NCBI RefSeq assembly: GCF_017873245.1
Contig: NZ_JAGGJY010000001.1
Coordinates: 248,001 to 312,000, forward strand
Direction of reading: 5' to 3'
DNA: 64,000 nt
DNA from: Clostridium tertium
GTDB taxonomy: Bacteria > Bacillota > Clostridia > Clostridiales > Clostridiaceae
Part shown: piece by piece, positions 1-8,001 of the stretch
Position numbering within the stretch: position 1 is the first letter of the stretch
How the letters are laid out: each line of letters opens with the position of its first letter
Program-made: the position numbers and the translations under genes
The notes under the pieces: generated by a model
Told to the model about the DNA's origin: nothing
The model's input: the letters and a program-made list of their open reading frames with translations, nothing else
The model's database searches: none

Positions 1-549
1 GCTATTTTCATAGATTCAATAGCAGATCAAACTAATTTATTAGCATTAAATGCATCTATTGAAGCAGCAAGGGTTGGTGAAGCTGGAAAGGGATTTGCAG
101 TTGTAGCAAATGAAATAAGAAAACTTGCAGAAGAGGTTAAAAGTTCATCTCTTGATATTGATAAGCTATTAACAGATGTAATTAAAGAAGGTAATGATGT
201 AAAAGAAACTTCAAATATTATGAATTTTAAGTTGGAAAAGCAATATGGTGTAATAGATAATTCAATAGTATCATTTAAAGATATAGTAAATAAAATAATT
301 GAAATAGTTCCTAAAATGACAGATGTAAATAATAAAATGGATAAAGTATCATCTGAAAAAAATACTATTATAGATTCAATAGAAAAATCACGAGTGTTAT
401 TAGGTGAAATATCACGTTCTTCAGAAGAAATAAAAACTTTTTCAAGCGAATTAAGCATTATGGCTCAAGGAGTTGCAGAAGTTGGTGAAGAGTTAAATAA
501 TAATGCTAGTGAGAAAAATATTGAAATTAATAAATTTAGGATAAAGTAA
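1..549 (+). CDS. Methyl-accepting chemotaxis protein, C-terminal fragment (5' end outside window)
   Basis: The reading frame is open from base 1 to a TAA at 547-549, so only the last 182 codons of a longer gene are present. It opens inside the highly conserved signalling hairpin of chemoreceptors: the tip sequence [19 protein letters not shown] is followed by [17 protein letters not shown]. This tip normally contacts CheA and CheW. The rest is a helical, coiled-coil-forming tail typical of the cytoplasmic methylation bundle. The sensory domain and membrane segments lie upstream of the window, so the ligand cannot be guessed. A second, complete chemoreceptor is at 33172-35169. The family call is firm. 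Confidence 0.93.
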   Translation, partial: AIFIDSIADQTNLLALNASIEAARVGEAGKGFAVVANEIRKLAEEVKSSSLDIDKLLTDVIKEGNDVKETSNIMNFKLEKQYGVIDNSIVSFKDIVNKIIEIVPKMTDVNNKMDKVSSEKNTIIDSIEKSRVLLGEISRSSEEIKTFSSELSIMAQGVAEVGEELNNNASEKNIEINKFRIK

Positions 550-724
550 ATTAGTTTTAGGTATAGATACAATCTATATGATGTACTTTTATGCTTTTTA
601 TTAGAAAGTAAAAAATGAAAGATAGTCATATTAATAAAAAATATAGAACGTTTTAATGAATTGAAAGATGCAATATAAAAGAATAAAATAATGTTAGAAG
701 ATTTCAGGTTGAAGGAGTGATATT

Positions 725-1627
725 ATGAAGGCGGAAAACAAAATTCTTAAGTTTTCAGCAATTGGTGGATTGTTCTTCGCTGTCTTAGGTATTGCATGGG
801 GATGAGCTATACATTCAGAAATGATAGCTTTTGATGGATTATACTCATTTATAAGTCTAGGACTAGCAGTGTTTGCAATTATTACTACAAATTTTATTAA
901 TAAGAGTGATTTTAAAAATTATCCTTTTGGAAAGGCAACATTAGAACCAATGCTAGTTATTATTAAATCATTAGTACTTTTGATAATGTGTGTAATAACT
1001 ATGCTTTCTTCAATAAAGCAAGTTTTAAATGGAGGAAATGATGTTGAGGCAGGTTTTGCATTAGGATATGCATTAATTTCATCTGTTGGATGTACTGCAG
1101 TTTATTTATATATGAGAAGAGCATCAAAGAATCTTAATTCTGAGATAGTTAAAGTTGAAAGTAGTCAATGGCTTATGGATTCTATGTTAAGTGTAGGAGT
1201 TTTAGTAGGATTTTTAATTTCAATTATTTTAAAATATATTGGATTAGAAAACTTAGCAAGTTATGTTGATCCAGGAATGGTTATCTTAAGCTCAACAATA
1301 TTCTTGAAAATGCCTATAACTTCTATAATGGAAGCTTTCAAAGAAATAACAAACTCTACAGCTGATGATCAAATCAATTATGATATAAATTTGTTAGTAA
1401 AAGAAATTGAAGAAGAATATAATTTAGAAGAATCTATAGCAAGAGTAGCAAAAGTAGGAAGAGAACTTAGAATAGAAATTGATTTTATAGTATCTAAGGA
1501 TTCAAAAATAAAGTCTATAGACGATATGGATAAAGTAAGAGAAATAATAGATAAAAATACAAACCATTTTGATTTAAAAAAGTGGATGAATGTATCATTT
1601 ACTAAAAATAAAAAATGGGCTATATAA
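725..1627 (+). pseudogene. Cation diffusion facilitator (CDF/FieF-like) transporter, interrupted by in-frame TGA
   Basis: A well-placed start at 725 (ATG, with GAAGGAG about 8 bases upstream) opens a frame encoding MKAENKILKFSAIGGLFF and so on. It meets TGA at 803-805 after 26 codons and continues in the same frame to 1627. The downstream part reads as a normal CDF efflux protein: several membrane helices with FDGLYSF and the KSDFKNYPFGKATLEP segment, then a cytoplasmic C-terminal domain. TGA most simply replaces a sense codon such as TTA (Leu) inside membrane helix 1. The first ATG after the stop (821) has no Shine-Dalgarno and would lose helix 1, so the gene is probably inactive or poorly expressed. 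A sequencing error is possible. A terminator hairpin follows at once. Confidence 0.8.
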
Positions 1628-1664
1628 AAAGCTACCCTGGAATTTATCTAGGGTAGCTTTTTAT
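1626..1664 (+). terminator. Rho-independent terminator after the CDF gene
   Basis: The arms at 1626-1638 (AAAAAGCTACCCT) and 1650-1662 (AGGGTAGCTTTTT) pair perfectly and end in a T run. Confidence 0.9.
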
Positions 1665-1747
1665 ATAAGTATTTTACTAATTAATAAAATTATGGTATTT
1701 TAAAAGTATGTTTATAATTTTATCTAAGGAAAAGTTGGTGGGGTACA

Positions 1748-2917
1748 ATGGTAAATGAGAAATATTCTTCTGAGGATATAAAAGAAATTATTGATGGCGT
1801 AATAGAAGAAATTAATGTAGGAAAAACTAAAATTTTTCATATAGCAGATGCTATGAGAGATGAATTAGAAATAAAAAAGAAAGAACTTTATGATATTAAA
1901 AGTAGACTTTCTAAAGTTATTAATGAGGTAGATTATTTAGAAAAAGCTGATAAAGCAATGAGATATAAGTTAGTAGAAGAATCAAAAAAATTATCTCAGG
2001 TGGATTCGGATTTGTTTAAAGAGGTATATGAAGAAGCGTTAGATATAAGAGTGAGATATATAACAAAACAAAATGAAGAAAAAGAATTAATTTTAAAAAG
2101 AGATAATTTAGAAAGAACCCTAAAAAATTATAATTTAAACATAGAAGAAGCTCAAGGAGCGGTTAACCAAATAAATATAGCATTAGGATATTTAGAAGGT
2201 AATATTTTAGATATAATAAATGACCAAGATGAGAAGTCGCAAATGATAGTTGGAATAAAGATATTGGAAAATCAAGAGTTAGAAAGGCAAAGAATAGCAA
2301 GAGAAATACATGATGGGCCAGCCCAATATATTGCAAATGCAATGATGCGGGTGGATTTTTGTAAAGTAGTAGTAAAAAAAGACCTTGAAAAAGGAATAAA
2401 TGAATTAGATGATTTAAAATCAAATATAAGAATGGCATTAAAAGAAGTAAGAGGCATAATTTATGATTTAAGACCATTGCACTTAGAAGAACTTGGATTA
2501 ATGGATGCAATAAAAGATATGATAAATATTATATCAGTAGAAAACGATGTAAAAATAGATATGATTGTTGATGAATCAAGTTATGAAGTAGAAAAAATAA
2601 TGCAAATTGCTATATACAGGATTATGCAGGAAATATTGAATAATATAAAAAAACATTCTAAAGCAAAATATGTTGATATAAAGATTAATTACATTAAGGA
2701 TTATATATATATTTATATTCAAGATGATGGCATAGGTTTTAATGTACAAGAAACTTTAATAAATACTAAACAAAAAGGAAATAGGTATGGGTTGATTGGG
2801 ATATTTGAAAGAGTAAAACAATTAAGGGGAAAAATAGAAGTGAAATCTTCAAAAGGGGAAGGAACTATATATAAAATAAGGCTTCCAATAAATAGAAAGG
2901 TAATAAGAAATGATTGA
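1748..2917 (+). CDS. degS: DegS-like cytoplasmic sensor histidine kinase
   Basis: At 389 residues this matches the length and layout of Bacillus DegS. An N-terminal soluble coiled-coil sensor region (about 1-170) has no membrane segment. A HisKA_3 dimerisation domain follows, with the H-box REIHDGPAQYIANAMMR. The HATPase_c domain near 260-385 has the N-box MQEILNNIKKH and the G-box DDGIGF. The kinase would autophosphorylate on the H-box histidine and pass phosphate to the regulator encoded next; the two genes overlap by 8 bases. The start at 1748 follows a GGTGGGG ribosome-binding site. The signal sensed is unknown. The symbol reflects family resemblance, and a true DegS role (exoenzymes, motility) is inferred. 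Confidence 0.85.
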   Translation: MVNEKYSSEDIKEIIDGVIEEINVGKTKIFHIADAMRDELEIKKKELYDIKSRLSKVINEVDYLEKADKAMRYKLVEESKKLSQVDSDLFKEVYEEALDIRVRYITKQNEEKELILKRDNLERTLKNYNLNIEEAQGAVNQINIALGYLEGNILDIINDQDEKSQMIVGIKILENQELERQRIAREIHDGPAQYIANAMMRVDFCKVVVKKDLEKGINELDDLKSNIRMALKEVRGIIYDLRPLHLEELGLMDAIKDMINIISVENDVKIDMIVDESSYEVEKIMQIAIYRIMQEILNNIKKHSKAKYVDIKINYIKDYIYIYIQDDGIGFNVQETLINTKQKGNRYGLIGIFERVKQLRGKIEVKSSKGEGTIYKIRLPINRKVIRND

Positions 2918-3590
2918 TAATAAAATTAGAACTATAGTAGTAGATGATCATGCTTTAATAAGAGAAGGATTAAATAGAATAATAAGTTTTGAAGAAGATT
3001 TGATAATATGTGGACAGTTTAGAAGTGGAGAAGAGCTTCTCAATAATATGAAAAATTATAATCCAGATGTTATACTTTTGGACATAAATATGCCTGGAAA
3101 AAATGGAATAGAAACTTTAAAAACTTTAAAGATATTATATCCTGATATTAAAGTAGTTATGCTAACAGTAGAAAATGATAAAAAGACTATAATGGAATCT
3201 ATAGACATAGGTGCAGATGCATATATATTAAAAGAATCAGCTGGAAGTGAAATTGTAAATGCGATTAGAAATGTGTATTTAGGCGAGAAATATATAGACA
3301 AGTCTTTAATAAAGGCAATGTTTTTAGATATTAAAAGTGATGTTGCTTGCAAAAATAAAGAAATAGAGTCTTTGAAATTATTAACTAATAGAGAGTTAAA
3401 TATATTATATGAAATTTCAAAAGGATTAAAAAATAAGGAAATTGCAGAAAAATTATTTTTATCAGAAAAAACAGTGAAAAATTATATTACAAGCATATTC
3501 AAGAAGATTGAAGTAGAAGATAGAGTTCAAGCTACAATCTATGCTATAAGGAATAATATAGAAGAGTTTTATCATAATAAATTAAAATAA
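2910..3590 (+). CDS. degU: DegU-like NarL/FixJ response regulator
   Basis: The 226-residue protein has a receiver domain (about 5-122) with the acidic pocket VVDDH, the phosphoacceptor Asp in VILLDINMPG and the conserved Lys in YILKES. A LuxR-type helix-turn-helix follows near 155-215: LTNRELNILYEISKGLKNKEIAEKL, then SEKTVKNYITSIFKK. Its start overlaps the kinase gene by 8 bases, which signals translational coupling and a cognate pair. It is a DNA-binding transcription factor. Targets are not visible here, although the lipoprotein gene downstream has its own promoter and could be one. No strong terminator follows, only a weak AT hairpin near 3590-3612. Confidence 0.87.
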   Translation: MIDNKIRTIVVDDHALIREGLNRIISFEEDLIICGQFRSGEELLNNMKNYNPDVILLDINMPGKNGIETLKTLKILYPDIKVVMLTVENDKKTIMESIDIGADAYILKESAGSEIVNAIRNVYLGEKYIDKSLIKAMFLDIKSDVACKNKEIESLKLLTNRELNILYEISKGLKNKEIAEKLFLSEKTVKNYITSIFKKIEVEDRVQATIYAIRNNIEEFYHNKLK

Positions 3591-3930
3591 TATACCAAGT
3601 TTTGTATATAAAGTATAAGAGACATAATATGTTAAAAAAGTGACTAAAAATGAAGTTTGATGTTCGTTTTCAAATGTTTGTGCAAAATAGGTAAATATTA
3701 TAAATAATAGGATTAAATAAGAGAAATATATTATTTCATTAATAAAGTAGTGAATTATAAAATGAATGTGTAAAGAAATATGACAATATGTAATAAAACG
3801 TTAATTTATGTTATATAAATAAATGAATTTATCATATGAGTATAGGATAATAATTTAACAATATTGTTGAAAAAAAAACAAAGTCAGTATAGAATTAGCT
3901 TGTAAATATCATTTTAGGGGGATAAATTTT
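3591..3930 (+). promoter_or_regulatory. 340-bp intergenic region with sigma-A promoter for the lipoprotein gene
   Basis: The only element I can support is TTGAAA at 3867-3872, a 17-base spacer and TAGAAT at 3890-3895. It is followed by a GGGGG ribosome-binding site just before the ATG at 3931. The rest is AT-rich and shows no gene or strong hairpin. Confidence 0.55.
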
Positions 3931-4806
3931 ATGATATCAAAGAAATTAATTGCTGTATGTTTATTATCAACTGCATTATTAGTTGGATGTGGAAGCAAGG
4001 AGCCTTCAACTTCAAATAATAATAGCTCAAGTTCAACAGAACAAAGTGAGAAATTCACAGGAACAAAGAAATATGAAACTTTATATGATGAAACTGGTGC
4101 AAAAGGTGACGTTATAGTAACAGAAATTGAATTTAAGGATGGAGAAGCAGTAAAGGTTTCACTAGATGTTCGTCAAGAAGATGGAACAATGAAAAAAGAA
4201 GAAGCTAAAAAAGGTAATTATGTAATGAAGGAAGGCGAAGCTAAAAACTGGGGAGAACAAATCGAGTTATTAGAAGCTTTCTTAAACGAAAACAAAGTTG
4301 ATGTATCTAAAGTAAAATTAACTAATGATGCTGGAAATACAGATGCAGTATCAGGAGTATCAATTAAGGTTGGTGCATATGTAAATGCAGTTAAAGAAGT
4401 TGTAGATGCAGTTAAAGAAGGTAAAGAGTTAGAAGATGGATTCACTGGAGCTAAAATAGCTGAAACTCCATATGATTCAACTGGAGAGAAAAAAGATATG
4501 GTAGTTACAAAAGTTGTATTTAATCATGGAAAACCAGTTGGAGTAAATATAGATGTTAAACAAGAAGATGGATCTATGAAGAAAAAAGCTTCAGAAGAAG
4601 GTAAATATGTAATGAAGGAAGGCGAAGCTAAACATTGGCATGAACAAATGGAATTATTAGAAAAGTTCATGGTTGAAAATAATTTCGATCTTTCAAAAAT
4701 AAAATTAACTAACGATGATGGAAATACAGATGCAGTATCAGGAGTTTCAATTAAAGTTGGAACTTATGTGAAAGCTGTACAAGATGTTCTAGATTCAGTT
4801 AAGTAA
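3931..4806 (+). CDS. PplA-like lipoprotein with two FMN-binding-type repeats
   Basis: A signal peptide with lipobox LVGC (Cys20) is followed by a Ser/Thr/Asn linker, so the protein should be a membrane-anchored exported lipoprotein. Two tandem repeats of about 115 residues follow (about 43-160 and 170-290). Each contains YxxTGxKxD, a glycine-turn beta segment, GEAKxWxEQxELLE, and ends in TDAVSGVSIKVG. The DxxSGxS signature is the type modified by ApbE flavin transferase on its last Ser/Thr (Ser144 and Ser273 here). Two such domains on a lipoprotein is the layout of PplA in Gram-positive extracellular electron transfer. The Val in SGVS, where Ala is usual, is a small deviation. No apbE or ndh2 gene is in the window, so flavinylation and the electron-transfer role are inferred. 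Confidence 0.75.
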   Translation: MISKKLIAVCLLSTALLVGCGSKEPSTSNNNSSSSTEQSEKFTGTKKYETLYDETGAKGDVIVTEIEFKDGEAVKVSLDVRQEDGTMKKEEAKKGNYVMKEGEAKNWGEQIELLEAFLNENKVDVSKVKLTNDAGNTDAVSGVSIKVGAYVNAVKEVVDAVKEGKELEDGFTGAKIAETPYDSTGEKKDMVVTKVVFNHGKPVGVNIDVKQEDGSMKKKASEEGKYVMKEGEAKHWHEQMELLEKFMVENNFDLSKIKLTNDDGNTDAVSGVSIKVGTYVKAVQDVLDSVK

Positions 4807-4816
4807 AAAATGTATT

Positions 4817-4848
4817 AGTCACCTATTTATAGGTGGCTTTTTGTTTTA
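4817..4848 (+). terminator. Terminator after the lipoprotein gene
   Basis: AGTCACCT (4817-4824) pairs with AGGTGGCT (4831-4838) with one G-U pair, followed by TTTTGTTTT. Confidence 0.85.
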
Positions 4849-5139
4849 TAGTAGAAATTTTATTTACCATTTAATAAAATGTTGAGTTTATTTAAAAGTA
4901 CGAAATAATTATATTTTTATATTGAGGTTGGATCACATATTTTTTCAAATATATAAATGAATATTTAATATTTATATAAAAAATACTAGTTAATAGTACA
5001 GAGAATTTATATTAAAATTGTATCAAAAAACAAAAAAATATTATATGTGCAAGTTATATATATCATTTATTGACTGAATAGTATAGAGGGAGTAGAATGA
5101 ACTGGAAATATTTTGTTTGGTGTAAAGGTAGGTGGGTGC
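4849..5139 (+). promoter_or_regulatory. Intergenic region with promoter of the ABC exporter operon
   Basis: TTGACT at 5070-5075, a 17-base spacer and TAGAAT at 5093-5098 make a good sigma-A promoter about 40 bases before the start codon. Upstream of it the region is AT-rich with no other element that I can support. Confidence 0.6.
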
Positions 5140-6141
5140 ATGATAAAAGTCGAAAATTTAAGTAAGGAGTTTAAAAGTAATAAAAAGTATCCAGGATTTA
5201 AAGGTGCAATAAAGTCATTTTTTTCTAGGAAATATATAATTAAAAAAGCTGTTGATAATATTAGCTTTGAAATAGAAGATGGAGAAATTGTTGGATATAT
5301 AGGGGCAAATGGTGCAGGTAAGTCTACTACTATTAAAATGATGACAGGGATTTTAACTCCGTCATCGGGTACTATTTCGATAAATGGATTAATTCCATAT
5401 GAAGATAGAGAAAAAAATGCTAAGGATATAGGAGTTGTTTTTGGACAAAGGACACAATTGTGGTGGGACTTGCCTCTTTCTGAAACCTTTTCTTTATTAA
5501 AAGATATTTATGATGTAAATGATAAAGACTATAAAGAACGGATGGAATTCTTAAATGAAGTTTTAGAAATAAACGAGTTTATCTTAAGTCCGGTAAGAAC
5601 TTTATCTCTTGGTCAAAGAATGAGGGCTGATTTGGCAGCGGCTTTATTACATAATCCTAAAATTATATATTTAGATGAGCCAACAATAGGGTTAGATGTA
5701 GTTGTAAAAGAAAAAGTTAGAAGTGCAATAAAAGAAATAAATAAGAAATATGGAACTACAGTTATTCTTACTACTCACGATTTAAATGATATAGAAGAAT
5801 TATGTAATAGAATAATTATAATAGATAATGGAATTAAGATATATGATGGGAGTTTATCAGATATTAAGGATATCTATGGATATATAACAACTATAGAAGT
5901 TCAAGTTAAAAGTTTAAAAGGAAATGAAAACTTTGATATTAATAATGAAATGAATATTAGTAAGGAAAATTTAGAAATGAAAGTCTTGGAAAATAAGATT
6001 ATTGTTAGATTTAATAGAATTTTTACAAACCAAGCAGAAATAATATCTAAAATAATATCTAATTTTGATGTTTTGGACTTCTCAATTCTTGAGACAAGCA
6101 TTGAAGAGATTATAAAGAAGATATATAGAAAAGAGGTGTAA
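5140..6141 (+). CDS. ABC-2 type transporter ATP-binding protein
   Basis: The 333-residue ATPase carries Walker A GANGAGKST, the signature LSLGQRMRADLAAALL, Walker B IIYLDEPTIGLD and the H-loop TTHD. It ends in a roughly 90-residue C-terminal extension. Together with two following six-helix permease genes this is the COG4586-4587-3694 exporter arrangement. The start is set at the ATG at 5140 (MIKVENLSKEF) because AGGTGGG lies just upstream; a TTG 27 bases earlier lacks a ribosome-binding site. The substrate is unknown; relatives export hydrophobic or toxic compounds. The first partner permease is frameshifted, so the exporter may be off in this strain. Confidence 0.85.
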   Translation: MIKVENLSKEFKSNKKYPGFKGAIKSFFSRKYIIKKAVDNISFEIEDGEIVGYIGANGAGKSTTIKMMTGILTPSSGTISINGLIPYEDREKNAKDIGVVFGQRTQLWWDLPLSETFSLLKDIYDVNDKDYKERMEFLNEVLEINEFILSPVRTLSLGQRMRADLAAALLHNPKIIYLDEPTIGLDVVVKEKVRSAIKEINKKYGTTVILTTHDLNDIEELCNRIIIIDNGIKIYDGSLSDIKDIYGYITTIEVQVKSLKGNENFDINNEMNISKENLEMKVLENKIIVRFNRIFTNQAEIISKIISNFDVLDFSILETSIEEIIKKIYRKEV

Positions 6142-6144
6142 ATA

Positions 6145-6977
6145 TTGAAGTCTTTTTTTGACATAAAATCATATTTAACCTTTACAAAAAATACATTTCA
6201 AAAAAGTCTTTCATATAGAGCAAATGCTATAATATTCTTTTTAGGAGATTTAATGCTATTATTGGTAACGTTTTATTTATGGAAGGCTATATATAGAAGG
6301 CTATATATAGAAGCTCTAATAGTATGATTATAAAAGGATTTAACCTAAATGAAATTATAGTTTATGTGCTTATATCATTTATAACATCTGTAATTGTAAA
6401 TGCTGATATAGCTTATATAATAAGTAGAGAAGTTAGGGATGGTTCAATAGCTATAAATTTAATCAGACCAATAAACTACCAAAAAAGAATGTTTTTTGAA
6501 TCATTAGGGAATTTAGCGTATAACTTTATAATTGTATTTTTTATAGGCTTTGTAGTAGTAACTATATTACAAATTAGCTATAGCGGACAATTTTCTATAG
6601 TAAATATAATATTATATTTTATTAGCATTTTTGCAGGGTTTCTTATTAACTTTTATTATAGTTATATTTTTGGATTATTATCTTTTAAAATAACAAATAT
6701 GTGGGGGCTAACTCAAATTATGAATGCTATTTCACAGCTTTTATCTGGAGCCTTAATACCAATAGTGTTTTTCCCAAGCTGGATGCAAGGAATTTTTAAT
6801 TTCCTTCCTTTTAGTTCTATGATATATACACCTAGTATGATATATCTAGGAAAACTAAATAATATTGAAATTATTAAAGCAATAACAATTCAATTTTCAT
6901 GGGTAATTATACTTATGATTATTGGGAAGCAAATGTGGAAGGCTTTAATAAAAGAATTAACTATATTAGGAGGATAA
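6145..6977 (+). pseudogene. ABC-2 permease subunit, frameshifted by a 14-bp tandem duplication
   Basis: Reading starts at TTG 6145 just after the ATPase gene. It gives MKSFFDIKSYLTF and a membrane helix up to FYLWKAIYR, then leaves frame and stops at 6325-6327. A second open stretch (ATG 6324 to 6977) carries the remaining helices. The cause is visible: AAGGCTATATATAG occurs twice back to back (6283-6296, 6297-6310). Deleting one copy restores a single 272-codon frame reading LWKAIYRSSNSMIIKGF across the joint, close in length to the sister permease (263). The GAGGTG at the end of the ATPase gene serves the TTG start. The gene is either recently broken or reversibly switched by repeat slippage. 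Confidence 0.85.
6283..6310 (+). repeat. Exact 14-bp tandem duplication inside the permease gene
   Basis: Two adjacent identical copies of AAGGCTATATATAG. The length is not a multiple of three, so the duplication shifts the frame; the single-copy version reads through. Confidence 0.97.
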
Positions 6978-6978
6978 A

Positions 6979-7770
6979 ATGGCTAAATATATAAAATTAT
7001 ACGTAAAGTTTCTTAAGCAATATATAAAAACATTAATGGAATATAGGATTGATTTTATATTGGGGTTAATTGGGTTTGTTTTAGTTCAACTAGCTGGTGT
7101 TGTATTTATAAAATTAATCTTCAATGTTATCCCAACTTTAGATGGATGGAGTTTTTATGAAATTTTATTTATTTATGGGTTTGCTCAAATTCCTAGGGGA
7201 ATAGATAATATATTTACTGATTACTTATGGATATTTAGTTGGAAGACAATAGTTAAAGGAGAATTCGATAAATATTTATTAAGACCAATAAATCCATTAT
7301 TTCAAGTTATATCAGAAAGCTTTCAACCAGATGGTTTGGGAGAAGTTATAATAGGATTTATTTTGCTAATAACAGCATCAGTGAATTTAAATATTTCCTA
7401 TAATCCAATAAAAATATTAGAATTTATATTTGTGACTATTTGTGCAACTTTAATATATACTTCAATAAAACTTGCAACAGCATCCATAGCCTTTTGGGTT
7501 AAATTTTCACAATCGCATATGTTTATGGCATATCAAATAAGTACTTTTGCAAAATATCCAATAAGTATTTATCCAAGTGCTATAAAATTTATATTAACTT
7601 TTCTTATACCATTTGCATTTACAGGATATTATCCAGGTGCATATTTTATAGGAAAAGGAAATTCATTAATTGGAGTTTTTTTACCTTTCATTATAAGCCT
7701 GCTATCTATAACGGCATCGTATAAAATATGGTTAAAAGGAATTAGCGTATATGAAAGTGCAGGAAGTTAA
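6979..7770 (+). CDS. ABC-2 type transporter permease subunit
   Basis: The 263-residue protein has about six hydrophobic membrane segments and a charged cytoplasmic loop (WSFYEILFIYGFAQIPRG, then IVKGEFDKYLLRPINPLFQ) typical of ABC-2 membrane family 6 (COG3694). It begins 2 bases after the preceding permease and has an AGGAGG ribosome-binding site inside the end of that gene, so the three genes form one operon. It is intact, unlike its partner. No substrate clue can be seen. Confidence 0.82.
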   Translation: MAKYIKLYVKFLKQYIKTLMEYRIDFILGLIGFVLVQLAGVVFIKLIFNVIPTLDGWSFYEILFIYGFAQIPRGIDNIFTDYLWIFSWKTIVKGEFDKYLLRPINPLFQVISESFQPDGLGEVIIGFILLITASVNLNISYNPIKILEFIFVTICATLIYTSIKLATASIAFWVKFSQSHMFMAYQISTFAKYPISIYPSAIKFILTFLIPFAFTGYYPGAYFIGKGNSLIGVFLPFIISLLSITASYKIWLKGISVYESAGS

Positions 7771-7775
7771 ATAAT

Positions 7776-7816
7776 AGACATATGTATACTAAAAGGTATA
7801 TGTATGTCTTTTTATT
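7776..7816 (+). terminator. Terminator of the ABC exporter operon
   Basis: AGACATATGTATA (7776-7788) pairs with TATATGTATGTCT (7797-7809) through two G-U pairs, followed by TTTTATTTT. Confidence 0.8.
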
Positions 7817-7928
7817 TTAGTAATAAATAGTTAAAGCAATAAATATTGATGTTTTACTGTATGATACATAGCTAATATTTGATTATTTACAAAATAATAT
7901 AAATTTGCATTTTGAATGAGAATTATTA

Positions 7929-7985
7929 TTGACATTGCATATAAAAATAGTATAATAAAATTATACCACACCCCTGGGGGGTGGT
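7929..7985 (+). promoter_or_regulatory. copA promoter with CsoR-type copper operator
   Basis: TTGACA (7929-7934), a 16-base spacer and TATAAT (7951-7956) form a near-consensus sigma-A promoter. Its start region is covered by a GC-rich inverted repeat at 7965-7985 (ACCACACCCC-T-GGGGGGTGGT, one mismatch). This stands out in an AT-rich genome and resembles CsoR sites (C-run/G-run with TA-type flanks). Its place over the transcription start fits repression relieved by Cu(I). Confidence 0.7.
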
Positions 7986-8001
7986 TGGAGGAGGTATTAG
8001 T

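Noticed and set aside
803-805. TGA read as selenocysteine in the CDF transporter
   Set aside because: The position lies in a membrane helix with no catalytic Cys in the family, and I see no clear SECIS-like stem just after the codon. A point mutation is simpler.
6145-6327. A separate small membrane protein gene next to a shorter permease
   Set aside because: The 14-bp duplication fully explains the split, and removing one copy joins both parts into a normal permease.
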